From Glycocaulis profundi (GTDB taxonomy: Bacteria; Pseudomonadota; Alphaproteobacteria; Caulobacterales; Maricaulaceae), in NCBI GenBank assembly GCA_007050995.1, contig VJOU01000002.1:211501-275500 (forward strand): DNA of 64,000 nucleotides. Direction: 5' to 3'. The position numbers and the translations under genes were made by a program. Position 1 is the stretch's first letter. Each line of letters begins with the position of its first letter. This document shows, piece by piece, positions 1-8,272 of the stretch. The notes below the pieces were generated by a model that saw only the letters and a program-made list of their open reading frames with translations, made no database searches and had not been told where the DNA came from.

Positions 1-249
1 TTCCACGTGGCCGCCGGGCGAGGAGATGACCATCAGGATGGGATCGTCGGACTTGGCCGCCAGCGCGAAGAGCTGGGCGCAGACCGAGCGGGCCACCTTG
101 TCGTTGATGCCGCCCGTGAGAAGGATGGTGCGGCTGTCGAACAGCGCCTTGCCCAGAAAGTCCGGCGCTTCCTTCAGCGCGTCTCCGGGCTGCTTCTCGT
201 CTTCGTCGTCGTTGAAGATCGGGCGGTCGGTATAGCCTTCGGCCATCAT
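1..249 (-). CDS. ClpP-like ATP-dependent protease proteolytic subunit (partial)
   Basis: The first 83 residues of a ClpP-family serine protease subunit, cut by the left edge of the window. The reading starts MMAEGYTDRPIFND, with an acidic N-terminal stretch. It continues through the typical strand and helix with RTILLTGGINDKVARSVCAQ (about residues 40-59) to the family motif ISSPGGHVE at the edge. The catalytic Ser, His and Asp would lie outside the window. An AGGGAAG ribosome-binding site lies just upstream of the ATG. The acidic N-terminus suggests the secondary ClpP-like paralogue rather than the main ClpP of the clpP-clpX pair, but that is inference. It is downstream of, and probably co-transcribed with, the CinA-type gene. 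Confidence 0.75.
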   Translation of the reverse strand, partial: MMAEGYTDRPIFNDDEDEKQPGDALKEAPDFLGKALFDSRTILLTGGINDKVARSVCAQLFALAAKSDDPILMVISSPGGHVE

Positions 250-361
250 GGGTCTTCCCTGAAAATGAACGGGCGCGCCCCCGGCGCGCGTATGACGCTG
301 CTGCAAAGGGTAGGATGCCGGACGCGCCGCAACAAGCGCCCCGGCGTGCAGAGACTGCGGT

Positions 362-1117
362 TCAGCCGCCCTGCTCGGCCGCCAGCGCCCTCAGCGCCGT
401 TTCCGCCCGCGCCAGCGCGTCTGCGTCGGCGGACCGGGCGACCAGCGCCACGCCGCGTTTTATCCCCGCCTCCCCCTCGTCCTCGAACCAGGGGTAGGAG
501 CCGATGGAGACGTCCGGGCAGGTCTTGGCGAGCGCGCCCAGCCCCTCGGCCAGATCGCCCTCGCGCGCGCCGTCGATGCGGATGGAGACCGAATGGGTCA
601 CCGCCCCGCCCTCGATCCGGTGGGCGACGTCCTCGAGCATCCCGCGGGCGATCTTCGGCACCCCGGCCAGCACGAACACGTTTTCAAGCTGGAAGCCCGG
701 CGCGCCGGTGACGGGATTGACGATCAGGCTCGCGCCGTCAGGAATCCGCGCCATCCGCAGCCGCGCCTCGGTCAGGTCCGTGCCTGATCTGGCGTACCAG
801 TCCTGCAGCACCTTCAGGGCATCATCCCGAACGCCGATGGACCGCCCGAAGGCGGCGGCGACCGCGTCGGCGGTGATGTCGTCATGGGTGGGGCCGATGC
901 CGCCGGTGGTGAAGACGTAGTCGTTCGCGTCCGCCAGCGCCCGCACGGCCTCGGCTATCCGGTCATGACCGTCGCTGACGATCCTCACCTCGCTGAGGGT
1001 CACTCCCAGAGGCGCGAGGAATTCGGCGATCTGACGCACGTTCACGTCCTGGGTGCGGCCCGAGAGGATCTCGTCGCCGATCACGACCATGCCCGCGCTC
1101 ACCGTCCGCACCGCCAT
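362..1117 (-). CDS. CinA-type competence/damage-inducible (molybdopterin-binding fold) protein
   Basis: A protein of about 251 residues with the MoaB/MogA molybdopterin-binding fold found in the N-terminal half of CinA. It opens with VSAGMVVIGDEILSGRTQD and has the TTGGIGPTHDD nucleotide/phosphate-binding loop near residues 70-80. The C-terminal nicotinamide-mononucleotide amidase domain of full CinA is missing, so this is the short single-domain form common in alphaproteobacteria. The ATG at 1117 was preferred over one 36 bases upstream because the conserved part begins right after it. It is divergent from sfsA and precedes the ClpP-like gene on the same strand. The role is probably nucleotide or NAD metabolite housekeeping; the exact substrate is unknown. 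Confidence 0.8.
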   Translation of the reverse strand: MAVRTVSAGMVVIGDEILSGRTQDVNVRQIAEFLAPLGVTLSEVRIVSDGHDRIAEAVRALADANDYVFTTGGIGPTHDDITADAVAAAFGRSIGVRDDALKVLQDWYARSGTDLTEARLRMARIPDGASLIVNPVTGAPGFQLENVFVLAGVPKIARGMLEDVAHRIEGGAVTHSVSIRIDGAREGDLAEGLGALAKTCPDVSIGSYPWFEDEGEAGIKRGVALVARSADADALARAETALRALAAEQGG

Positions 1118-1192
1118 CGCCCGCGCTCCTGTTGCCTGCCGCCTGAGGAGCACTTATGCCCGCTGGCGAGCAAAAGCGAGCCTCGATCGTCG

Positions 1193-1894
1193 ATGGACTT
1201 TCCCCGCCCCCTGATCCCCGCCGTGCTGGAACGGCGCTACATGCGCTTTCTGGCCGACGTCACGCTTGAGAGCGGCGAGCGGATCACCGTGCATTGCCCC
1301 AATCCGGGCTCGATGATGGGCCTGAAAGATCCCGGCTCGCGCTGCTGGCTCTCCCAAAGCGACAACCCCAAGCGCAAGCTGAAACACACGCTGGAGGTTC
1401 TCGAGGCGGACGGCGCGCTGGTGGGCATCAACACCGGCCTGCCCAACCGGCTGGCCGAGGAGGCGATCACGGCCGGGGGAATCGCGCCGCTGACCGGCTA
1501 CGCCTCGATGCGGCGGGAGGTGAAGTACGGCACGAACTCGCGCATCGACCTGCTGCTGGAGGATGCGGCTCGCCCGCCCTGCTGGGTGGAGGTCAAGAAC
1601 GTCCACCTGATGCGCGAGCCGGGACTGGCCGAGTTTCCCGACAGCGTGACCAGCCGCGGAGCCAAGCACCTGCTCGAACTGGCCGCGCGGGCGCAGGCAG
1701 GGGAGCGCGCTGTCCAGCTCTTCATCGTCCAGCGCCCCGACTGCCAGCGCTTCACCCCGGCGGCGGACATCGACCCGGTCTATGCCGAGGGCCTGCGCGC
1801 GGCGCGCGATGCGGGGGTGGAAATTCTGGGCTATGGCTGCGATGTCAGCCTGTCGGCCATATCCGTCGCCCGGCCCGTGGAGATCGCCCTGTGA
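1193..1894 (+). CDS. sfsA: Sugar fermentation stimulation protein SfsA homologue
   Basis: A 233-residue protein, the usual SfsA length. It shows the characteristic N-terminus MDFPRPLIPAVLERRYMRF, then HCPNPGSMMGL (about residues 32-42), NTGLPN, and the nuclease-like core KYGTNSRIDLLLE followed by CWVEVKNVHL, with SVTSRGAKHL and QRPDCQRF further on. Asp and Glu-x-Lys residues in this core match a PD-(D/E)xK-like fold, and DNA binding has been reported for the family, but the cellular role is poorly defined. The start was placed at the ATG where family similarity begins. Its TGA overlaps the GTG of the next gene by four bases (GTGA), so the two are probably translationally coupled. Confidence 0.88.
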   Translation: MDFPRPLIPAVLERRYMRFLADVTLESGERITVHCPNPGSMMGLKDPGSRCWLSQSDNPKRKLKHTLEVLEADGALVGINTGLPNRLAEEAITAGGIAPLTGYASMRREVKYGTNSRIDLLLEDAARPPCWVEVKNVHLMREPGLAEFPDSVTSRGAKHLLELAARAQAGERAVQLFIVQRPDCQRFTPAADIDPVYAEGLRAARDAGVEILGYGCDVSLSAISVARPVEIAL

Positions 1895-2391
1895 GCCTCG
1901 CCCCCGACGATCCCGGCTGGGACCTGCCCGCCCCCTTCGTCCGCCGCCACATTGTCGGCCCGGAGGAGATCGACGATTTCGGACATGCCAACAACACCGC
2001 CTATCTGCGCTGGGCGGACGAGACCGGCTGGGCTCACTGGGAGGCGGACGGGCTGACCCGTCAGGGCTGCCGGGACGCGGACCGGGGCATGGCGATCACG
2101 CGCACCATCGCGGACTATTCCGGCCATCTGCGCGCAGGCGACGCCATCGCCTGCGCGGTCTGGATCGCCCGGTCGGACGCAAAGCTGAGGGCCGAGCGCT
2201 GGTATCAGTTCCGCCGCGAGGCCGACGGCGTCACGGTTTTCCGCGCCCGCACGATGCTGGTCAGCTTCCAGCTTTCCACGGGGCGCCCCGCCCGCATGAC
2301 CGCCGACTTCGCCGCCCACTACGCCCGCCCCTCCCCGGAGCTGGCCGCGGCGGCGGAGGCGGCAGGGGCGCGGCTGGACATCTGGCGCTGA
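1891..2391 (+). CDS. Hotdog-fold acyl-CoA thioesterase
   Basis: A 166-residue 4-hydroxybenzoyl-CoA thioesterase (YbgC-like) hotdog domain. The signature DDFGHANNTAYLRWADE at about residues 28-44 corresponds to the family's active-site helix, in which an Asp, here replaced by Asn (HANN), usually follows the His. It is followed by AITRTIADYSGHLRAGD and a final strand with VFRARTMLVSF. The GTG start overlaps the sfsA stop. It probably hydrolyses acyl-CoA thioesters in the cytosol; the substrate cannot be told from sequence. The HANN in place of the more usual HVNN or H-x-D may affect catalysis. Confidence 0.78.
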   Translation: MSLAPDDPGWDLPAPFVRRHIVGPEEIDDFGHANNTAYLRWADETGWAHWEADGLTRQGCRDADRGMAITRTIADYSGHLRAGDAIACAVWIARSDAKLRAERWYQFRREADGVTVFRARTMLVSFQLSTGRPARMTADFAAHYARPSPELAAAAEAAGARLDIWR

Positions 2392-2429
2392 GCTCACATG
2401 AAAGTTTGGACAGGCGCAGCCTGCGCGCA

Positions 2430-2457
2430 TTGAGGCGCGCGGGCCCGGGCGTATAGT
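2430..2457 (+). promoter_or_regulatory. Candidate sigma70-type promoter of the M28 peptidase gene
   Basis: TTGAGG at 2430-2435 and TATAGT at 2452-2457 are separated by 16 bases and lie about 40 bases upstream of the peptidase ATG. A strong GGGGAGG ribosome-binding site follows. The match to consensus is partial, so this is a candidate only. Confidence 0.35.
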
Positions 2458-2493
2458 CCGCGCCGAGACAATTTCCCTGGGGAGGAAAAACTG

Positions 2494-4119
2494 ATGCGCT
2501 TCATCCTGACGGCGGCCGTGTCCGCCCTGGTCCTGTCCGCCTGCGTGACTTACGAGCCGGCCGACGCGCCGGCTGCCGAGGCCGGCGGCCAGACCGCCGC
2601 CGCTCCGATCACCGAAGGCGCCATCGAGGCGCATATCCGCTTTCTGGCCGACGACCTGATGGAAGGACGCGACACCGGCGAGCGGGGCTTCGACATCGCC
2701 GCGCGCTACGTGGAGAGCCATTTCCGCCAGTACGGGCTGGAGCCCGGGGCCGCGGACGGCGGCTATCACGAGCCCGTCCCGCTCTACAACATCGCCGCCG
2801 ACCCCGGCCGCGCGGCCATGAGCGTGGACGGCGAGGCGCTGACCGCGGGCGAGGACTTCCTCGTCGCCCCCAGCGCCGCCCATGACGACAGCGCCATCGA
2901 GGCCGAGGCGGTGTTCGTCGGCTTCGGTCTGGATCTGCCCGCCCACGGGCTGGATTCCTATGCGGGCGTGGATCTGGACGGCAAGATCGCGGTGATGCTG
3001 GCGGGCGCGCCCGAGGGGCTGGCGTCTGACGTGGCGGCCCATCTGGGCTCCACCCGCACCAAGGCCGGGTTCGCCGCCGAGCGCGGCGCGCGCGGGGTGA
3101 TCGTGATCGCCGCCGAGGGCCTGACCCGCTGGGACTTCGGCCGCATGGCCCAGGCCGCGGCGGGCGCGCGGCCCTCCATGACCACCCCGGTCGCCTCTGG
3201 TCCTGACTCCATCGCGGTGAGCGCCACCATCCCCGGCGCCACCGCCGAGCGCCTGTTCACGCCCTCGGGCCGCAGCTATGCGGACATGCTGGCCGCCGCG
3301 ACCTCGGGCAGGGAGATCGAAAGCTTCGAGACCGGCGCGACCGTGCGCCTCGCCCAGGGCACGACCCGCGAGCCGGTCGCCAGCGCGAACGTGATCGGCG
3401 TGCTGCCCGGTTCCGACCCCGATCTGGCCCATGAGACCGTCGTGGTCACCGCCCATCTCGACCATATCGGCATCTGCCAGCCCATGGCCGAGGACCCGAT
3501 CTGCAACGGCGCGCTGGACAATGCCTCGGGCACGGCGGCGATGCTGGAAGGCGCCCGCGCGCTGGCCGAAGGCCCGCGTCCGCGCCGCTCCATCGTCTTC
3601 ATCGCCCTGACCGCCGAGGAGAAGGGCCTGCTGGGCTCGGCCCATGTCGCGGCCAACCCCACCCCGGCGATGGGCGAGATGGTGGCGAACATCAATCTGG
3701 ACATGCCGGTCATGCTCTATGAGTTCAACGACCTGATCGGCTTCGGCGCGGAACACTCCAATCTCGGCCCCATCGCGGCGGCCGCCGCCGAGGCTGCGGG
3801 TTCGGCCCTGTCGCCCGACCCGATCCCCGACCAGTCCCTGTTCGTGCGGTCCGACCACTACAATTTCGTGCGCGAGGGCGTGCCCGCCCTGTTCCTGATG
3901 ACCGGCTTCTCCTCGCCCGATCCCGAAGCGGACGAGGGCGCGGCCTTCCTGCGCTTTCTGGGGACGGACTATCACCAGCCCGGCGACGATCTGAGCCAGC
4001 CCCTGCGCTTTGATCAGGGCGCGCGGTTCGCGACCATCAACATGGAGATCATCCGCGCGGTGGCCGATTCCGACACGCGCCCGGCCTGGAACGCGGACAG
4101 CTTCTTCAACGCCGACTGA
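2494..4119 (+). CDS. M28-family zinc metallopeptidase, lipoprotein
   Basis: A 541-residue secreted peptidase. The N-terminus is a lipoprotein signal with lipobox LSAC and acylated Cys17. A PA-type insert domain (about residues 130-300) is followed by the M28 catalytic domain with two-zinc motifs: VTAHLDHIG (about residue 318), GALDNASGTAAM, LTAEEKGLLGS (catalytic Glu), NINLDMP and RSDHYNF (about residue 450). It probably trims peptides in the periplasm or at the outer membrane, like other aminopeptidase Y/S-type M28 enzymes of this group. The start is fixed by GGGGAGG eight bases upstream. It is a single gene with its own apparent promoter. Confidence 0.9.
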   Translation: MRFILTAAVSALVLSACVTYEPADAPAAEAGGQTAAAPITEGAIEAHIRFLADDLMEGRDTGERGFDIAARYVESHFRQYGLEPGAADGGYHEPVPLYNIAADPGRAAMSVDGEALTAGEDFLVAPSAAHDDSAIEAEAVFVGFGLDLPAHGLDSYAGVDLDGKIAVMLAGAPEGLASDVAAHLGSTRTKAGFAAERGARGVIVIAAEGLTRWDFGRMAQAAAGARPSMTTPVASGPDSIAVSATIPGATAERLFTPSGRSYADMLAAATSGREIESFETGATVRLAQGTTREPVASANVIGVLPGSDPDLAHETVVVTAHLDHIGICQPMAEDPICNGALDNASGTAAMLEGARALAEGPRPRRSIVFIALTAEEKGLLGSAHVAANPTPAMGEMVANINLDMPVMLYEFNDLIGFGAEHSNLGPIAAAAAEAAGSALSPDPIPDQSLFVRSDHYNFVREGVPALFLMTGFSSPDPEADEGAAFLRFLGTDYHQPGDDLSQPLRFDQGARFATINMEIIRAVADSDTRPAWNADSFFNAD

Positions 4120-4215
4120 GCCCTGCCTCGGCCGATGATCGCAGGCCCGGGGCGTTCCCATGCGTCCCGGGCTTGTCTATATGAGGGCTGAGCTGAACAA
4201 GGAGCGGCCCGAGCC

Positions 4216-5040
4216 GTGAACGACGCCCTGCTGGACACCGACACCGACCTGGTCCGCGACGGAACGATCAGGATCCACGGCCCCGAGGACTTCGAGGGCA
4301 TGCGCCGGGCCGGGCAGCTGGCCGCGAGCGCGCTGGACATGCTCGTGGACATGGTCAGGCCGGGCGTGACCACCCAGGCCCTCGACGACGCGGTGCGCGA
4401 GCACTTCATCAAAAACGGCGGCTGGCCGGCGACCCTGTTCTACAAGGGCTACACCAAGTCCTCGTGCACCTCGATCAATCACGTGGTCTGCCACGGCATC
4501 CCCAACGACAAGCCGCTCAAGGAAGGCGACATCGTCAACATCGACGTCACCTGCGTGCTGGACGGCTGGCACGGCGACACCAGCCGCATGTTCCCCGTGG
4601 GCGAGGTGCGCCGGAAGGCCGAGCGCCTGATGGAAGTCACCTATGAAGCCCTGATGCGCGGCATCGCCGCGGTCAGACCTGGCGCCACGTTCGGCGACAT
4701 CGGCCACGCCATCCAGGTCTATGCCGAGGCCCAGCGCTGTGGCGTGGTGCGCGATTTCTGCGGCCACGGGCTGGGGCGTCTGTTCCATGACGCGCCCAAC
4801 GTGCTGCATTTCGGCGAGCCGGGCGAAGGCGCGGTGCTCCAGCCGGGCATGTTCTTCACCATCGAGCCCATGCTGAACGCGGGCAAGCCGGGGGTGAAGA
4901 TCCTGTCGGACGGCTGGACGGCGGTGACCCGCGACAAATCCCTGTCCGCCCAGTTCGAGCACTCGGTTGGCGTGACCGAGGACGGGGTGGAGATCTTCAC
5001 CAAGTCCCCCGCCGGGCTCGACTGCCCGCCCTGGCGCTGA
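4216..5040 (+). CDS. map: Methionine aminopeptidase, type I
   Basis: A 274-residue cytosolic metalloenzyme that removes the N-terminal methionine from new proteins. The pita-bread fold is clear, and all five metal ligands can be placed: Asp110 (NIDVT), Asp121 (HGDTSRMF), His184 (GHGLGRLFH), Glu217 (TIEPML) and Glu248 (QFEHSVGV). The substrate-side motif [12 protein letters not shown] lies at about residues 86-97. The start is a GTG preceded by AAGGAG 11 bases upstream. It is followed eight bases later by radC on the same strand, a common alphaproteobacterial pairing. A second peptide-maturation enzyme, def, lies 12 kb away. Confidence 0.96.
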   Translation: MNDALLDTDTDLVRDGTIRIHGPEDFEGMRRAGQLAASALDMLVDMVRPGVTTQALDDAVREHFIKNGGWPATLFYKGYTKSSCTSINHVVCHGIPNDKPLKEGDIVNIDVTCVLDGWHGDTSRMFPVGEVRRKAERLMEVTYEALMRGIAAVRPGATFGDIGHAIQVYAEAQRCGVVRDFCGHGLGRLFHDAPNVLHFGEPGEGAVLQPGMFFTIEPMLNAGKPGVKILSDGWTAVTRDKSLSAQFEHSVGVTEDGVEIFTKSPAGLDCPPWR

Positions 5041-5047
5041 TCAGACC

Positions 5048-5737
5048 GTGGCGGAGGGGGACGCCAGACCGCATTATCACGGCCATCGCGACCGGCTGCG
5101 CGACCGCTTCTCAGACGGCGGGCCCGAAGCGCTGGCCGATTACGAGATGCTGGAGCTGTTCCTGTTCCGCTCCATCCCCCGGCGCGACGTCAAACCCATC
5201 GCCAAGGCGCTGATCGCGCGTTTCGGCGATCTGGGCCGGGCCAGCGCGGCCCGGCTCGACCAGCTCACCGAGATCGAAGGCGTGTCCGAGAAAGTCGCGC
5301 TGGACATAAAGCTGCTGCACGCCGCGGCGGTGCGGATCGCGAAATCCCAGGTCAGCGGGCGCACGGTGATCTCCTCATGGAGCGCCCTGCTCGATTACGT
5401 CCGCGCCGCCATGCAGCACGCCTCCACCGAGGAGTTCCGGGTGCTGTTCCTGGACCGCAAGAACCGCCTGATCGCGGACGAGTTCCAGGCCAAGGGCACG
5501 GTCGATCACGCCCCGGTCTATCCGCGCGAGGTGGTCAAGCGCGCCCTGTCGCTGGACGCCACCGCCCTGATCCTGGTCCACAACCACCCCAGCGGCGACC
5601 CCACACCCTCGGGCGCGGACATCGAGATGACCCGCAAGCTCAAGGACATCGCCAAAAGCTTCGACATCGCCCTGCACGACCACCTGATCGTGGGCCGCGA
5701 CAGCGTGGCCAGCTTCAAGCAGCTCGGTCTGCTCTAG
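5048..5737 (+). CDS. radC: RadC family JAB/MPN-domain protein
   Basis: A 229-residue RadC-like protein. The N-terminal part has the helix-hairpin-helix-like element [18 protein letters not shown] (about residues 73-90). The C-terminal JAB domain has the metal motif [16 protein letters not shown], with His178, His180 and Asp191. Despite the gene name, a role in DNA repair is not established for the family. The start codon is GTG at 5048. Its TAG stop shares three bases with the stop codon of the convergent SRPBCC gene (CTAG at 5734-5737), leaving no room for a terminator. Confidence 0.92.
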   Translation: MAEGDARPHYHGHRDRLRDRFSDGGPEALADYEMLELFLFRSIPRRDVKPIAKALIARFGDLGRASAARLDQLTEIEGVSEKVALDIKLLHAAAVRIAKSQVSGRTVISSWSALLDYVRAAMQHASTEEFRVLFLDRKNRLIADEFQAKGTVDHAPVYPREVVKRALSLDATALILVHNHPSGDPTPSGADIEMTRKLKDIAKSFDIALHDHLIVGRDSVASFKQLGLL

Positions 5738-6444
5738 GCTTTCTCGGGCTCCGCGAAGCGCGTCTGCCACCAGTCTTTCCAGCGTGTCTGCATTGCGTCG
5801 AACGCCGCATCGTCCAGTCCGTAGGTCGTCAGGGTCAGCGAGCCGCCATCCGGCTTGTCCAGCACGACAAGAAGCCCGTCACCCCACTCCCGCACCGTCA
5901 CCCCGACCTGGTGGCTGGTGGCATGCCAGACCTCGCCCGACACCGATCCAGGCGAGCCCCCCGCCACAACGGTCGCGCCCGGTCGAGCCTGCGCCGGGCG
6001 TGGCAAGCCCAGCGCAGCGGACGGAACCAGGCCCGGCTCTTGGGCGGTCCCGGAGAGATGGATGGTCCGTCGACGTCCGCCCGGGTGCGCTTCCAACGCC
6101 ACCCGCAGCTGTTGAACGAAGGCGATCCAGCCCTCGGTCATCTCCTCAAACACATCATCCCAGCCGTCATCCGCAGGCAGGGTGCGGACGACGCGCAGCA
6201 CCACGCCGTCGCCGCGCCGCTCAAGCTCGAAGCGGTCGTTCACGCCCTCGAAGCGGATGACGCCATCGGCCTCGCTGGCCTGAGCATGCTTGATGAAGAT
6301 GAAGTCGATCTCGTCGGCTAGCGTGTCTGCGTCCCAGCCGAACCAGTCTGCGATTCTTTCCGGATCGCGCAGCGACCGCCAGACGGTTTCGTAAGGCGCG
6401 GAAATGGTCAGTTCGACCAACACCCTGTCGCGTGCCCGCGTCAT
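5734..6444 (-). CDS. SRPBCC/AHSA1 family protein
   Basis: A 236-residue protein whose first half is an AHSA1-type START-like domain: [20 protein letters not shown], then IADWFGWD, and FEEMTEGW (about residue 110). The second half looks like a further diverged domain, with [19 protein letters not shown] and a C-terminal amphipathic helix rich in Trp. The start at 6444 has GGAGA upstream and fits the domain start. It sits 13 bases after the ArsR-type regulator gene, the classic ArsR-SRPBCC two-gene operon. The ligand is unknown. Confidence 0.85.
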   Translation of the reverse strand: MTRARDRVLVELTISAPYETVWRSLRDPERIADWFGWDADTLADEIDFIFIKHAQASEADGVIRFEGVNDRFELERRGDGVVLRVVRTLPADDGWDDVFEEMTEGWIAFVQQLRVALEAHPGGRRRTIHLSGTAQEPGLVPSAALGLPRPAQARPGATVVAGGSPGSVSGEVWHATSHQVGVTVREWGDGLLVVLDKPDGGSLTLTTYGLDDAAFDAMQTRWKDWWQTRFAEPEKA

Positions 6445-6457
6445 CAACGTCTCCTTT

Positions 6458-7060
6458 TCAATGTCCTGTGCGCGGCGGCGCGCCGCCGCCCGGTGCGGGA
6501 TGCCCGCCAATGAAGACGCGGTATCGCCGTCCGCCTCCCTCAGGGGCATATCGCTTACCAAGAGCATGAACCGCCTCGGCGAGATCGGCGGCGAACCGGT
6601 CCATGTCTGATGGGCGCTCGAACCCCACCTCCGCCTCGATCGTGAAGGTCAGCAGCCGCTTGTCAGCCTCTCCCGCCGCGGTCTGCATGCGCGCGACGTC
6701 ACGCGCCATCCCCGCTGCCCCGGAGATCAGATATCCCGCTGCATGCCGATCCTGCTTGGCCTCCGCCTCGGACGGGACTCGCATGATTGCGGGATCGATC
6801 AGCAGACTGCCGGACGCCGACACGTAGAGCTTTTCAGTGAAACCGCGCCTGCGCCGTTCCCCGGCAGGCGCTACCAGTCCCGCCCCTTCCAGCGCTTTGA
6901 GGTGATAGCCGATCTTCTGCCGGGTCTGGCCCAGCGTAGCGGCCAGACCCGATGCCGAAACCGGCTCATCCATGATCGCCAGCATCTCCCGCCGGATCGG
7001 CGACAGCGCCAGACGCGCGGCTGAAGGGTCATCCAGAAGGGTCAAGGTCTGACGTTCCAT
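6458..7060 (-). CDS. ArsR-type winged-helix transcriptional regulator
   Basis: A 200-residue protein with an N-terminal winged helix-turn-helix of the ArsR/helix-turn-helix-20 type: LSPIRREMLAIMDE, then VSASGLAATLGQTRQKIGYH, LKALEGAGLVA and the wing RRRRGFTEKLY (residues about 20-80). The C-terminal 100 residues are an effector-type region without the cysteine pairs of metal-sensing ArsR proteins. It heads an operon with the SRPBCC gene. A near-perfect 18-base inverted repeat starts four bases upstream of the start codon and is the likely autoregulatory operator. Confidence 0.87.
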   Translation of the reverse strand: MERQTLTLLDDPSAARLALSPIRREMLAIMDEPVSASGLAATLGQTRQKIGYHLKALEGAGLVAPAGERRRRGFTEKLYVSASGSLLIDPAIMRVPSEAEAKQDRHAAGYLISGAAGMARDVARMQTAAGEADKRLLTFTIEAEVGFERPSDMDRFAADLAEAVHALGKRYAPEGGGRRYRVFIGGHPAPGGGAPPRTGH

Positions 7061-7063
7061 TTA

Positions 7064-7107
7064 ACCAGATTTCATTTGACAATAAAATTTGTCGAATGAA
7101 ATCTGGT
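7064..7107. promoter_or_regulatory. Long AT-rich inverted repeat, likely operator of the ArsR-type gene
   Basis: The left arm ACCAGATTTCATTTGACA (7064-7081) pairs with the right arm TGTCGAATGAAATCTGGT (7090-7107) at 17 of 18 positions around an 8-base spacer. It lies directly upstream of the regulator's start codon and is strikingly AT-rich for this genome. Binding of the adjacent regulator is inferred from position. Confidence 0.7.
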
Positions 7108-7140
7108 GTCGATGGGAGCGTGATCCCGAGAGCATCCTTC

Positions 7141-8133
7141 TCAAGCCTTACGGCTGTCGATCAGGCGCGCGATGAACGCCGCGAGCGCCACCGCGGCGAG
7201 CCCGCCGCCGATGGCGATCCCGGCGCTGATCTGGCCGGTGTACGCCGCCCAGCCGAACTGGGCCAGGCACAGCACGGTGATGACCCTCAGGCCCAGCCCG
7301 CGCGGCAGGGTGCGCACCACCGCCACCCCGATGGGCGCGCCCAGCGCCACGATGGGGGCCGCGGCCAGCCAGTAGTGGAACACGTCCGGATCAAAGCGCC
7401 CCAGCGTCATCTGGGTGCTGACGCCCAGCACCGAGTTGAAGGCCATCAGCACGACCGAAGTGGGGATGGCGACCCTGAGATCGCCGCGCGCGAGCACCAT
7501 CAGAACCATGAAGGCGATCATGTCGATGCCCGAGCCGACCAGCGAGACCACCCCGCACCCCACGGCCGCCACCAGCACGCCCGACAGGTTCGGGCGGGCC
7601 AGATCGCCGATGCCCGACTGAGGCTCCAGCCGCTTCTGGCGCAGCAGCATCGCCACGCCGAAGCTCATCCACAGGCAGGCGAACACCGCCTTGGACGCAG
7701 ATTCAGGCAGCACCGGCGCGATCAGCGCGAGATGGACCGGCAGCGCGATCAGGCTGGCCAGGATCGCCGGCCGCAGCAGCGCCCAGTTCACCGGCAGCCG
7801 GTTGGACAGGATGTAGACGCTGGCCGAGACCATGCCGATGGACTGGACCGCCAGCGAGAAGTCCCGGCCCAGGCTGCCGCCCTCGCCCAGCAGGAAGACC
7901 AGCGCGGGAAAGCCCACGACGCCGCCGCCGAACGGCGTCGATCCGGCGAAGAACGAGCCCAGCGCCATCGCGACCGCCACCGGCCAGTTGGAGGCCGCGA
8001 CCGGCCACAGCCCGCCCTCGGTCACCAGCCACACCCAGACCGAGAAGAAGACCAGCAGCCAGACCGGAAACAGCCAGGGCAGACGGTCGCCCGCCGCCCC
8101 TCTCGCGCCTGCCTGCGCCTGAATGGGCTCCAT
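7141..8133 (-). CDS. TSUP/TauE-SafE family membrane permease
   Basis: A 330-residue inner-membrane protein with about eight to nine hydrophobic helices. The TSUP signature is visible in the first half (GSFFAGSTPFGGGVVGFPAL, about residues 52-71) and again in the second-half repeat around VGCGVVSLVGSGIDM. Members of the family move sulfite, sulfonates or other small organic anions; the substrate is not evident here. The start at 8133 begins MEPIQAQAGA. The gene ends 80 bases upstream of the ArsR-type gene on the same strand. A short palindrome lies about 45 bases upstream of the start. Confidence 0.85.
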   Translation of the reverse strand: MEPIQAQAGARGAAGDRLPWLFPVWLLVFFSVWVWLVTEGGLWPVAASNWPVAVAMALGSFFAGSTPFGGGVVGFPALVFLLGEGGSLGRDFSLAVQSIGMVSASVYILSNRLPVNWALLRPAILASLIALPVHLALIAPVLPESASKAVFACLWMSFGVAMLLRQKRLEPQSGIGDLARPNLSGVLVAAVGCGVVSLVGSGIDMIAFMVLMVLARGDLRVAIPTSVVLMAFNSVLGVSTQMTLGRFDPDVFHYWLAAAPIVALGAPIGVAVVRTLPRGLGLRVITVLCLAQFGWAAYTGQISAGIAIGGGLAAVALAAFIARLIDSRKA

Positions 8134-8175
8134 GATCCCGCGTTCCTCCCCGAACGTCGTTTCGCTTAGGGAATA

Positions 8176-8191
8176 TATTGTCTGAGCAATA
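8176..8191. promoter_or_regulatory. Short palindrome upstream of the TSUP permease gene
   Basis: TATTG-TCTGAG-CAATA is a 5+6+5 inverted repeat in an AT-rich patch 43-58 bases upstream of the permease ATG. Close by on the minus strand lie TTGACT and TATATT-like hexamers, but their spacing is poor, so an operator is more credible than a mapped promoter. Confidence 0.35.
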
Positions 8192-8219
8192 GTCAACGCG
8201 GTCGCGCCGCACGCGCACG

Positions 8220-8249
8220 AAAAGGCCCCGCCGGTCGCCCGGCGGGGCC
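8220..8249 (-). terminator. Rho-independent terminator of the TonB receptor gene
   Basis: An 11-base-pair stem, GGCCCCGCCGG with CCGGCGGGGCC and a 4-base loop, is followed on the minus strand by four T residues. It lies 24 bases past the receptor stop codon. Confidence 0.8.
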
Positions 8250-8272
8250 TGTTTCTGTCCGGCGCGTCCCGC

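Noticed and set aside
1831-4161. An antisense frame of more than 700 codons across the thioesterase and M28 peptidase
   Set aside because: The sense genes carry lipobox, zinc ligands and hotdog signature. The antisense reading has none.
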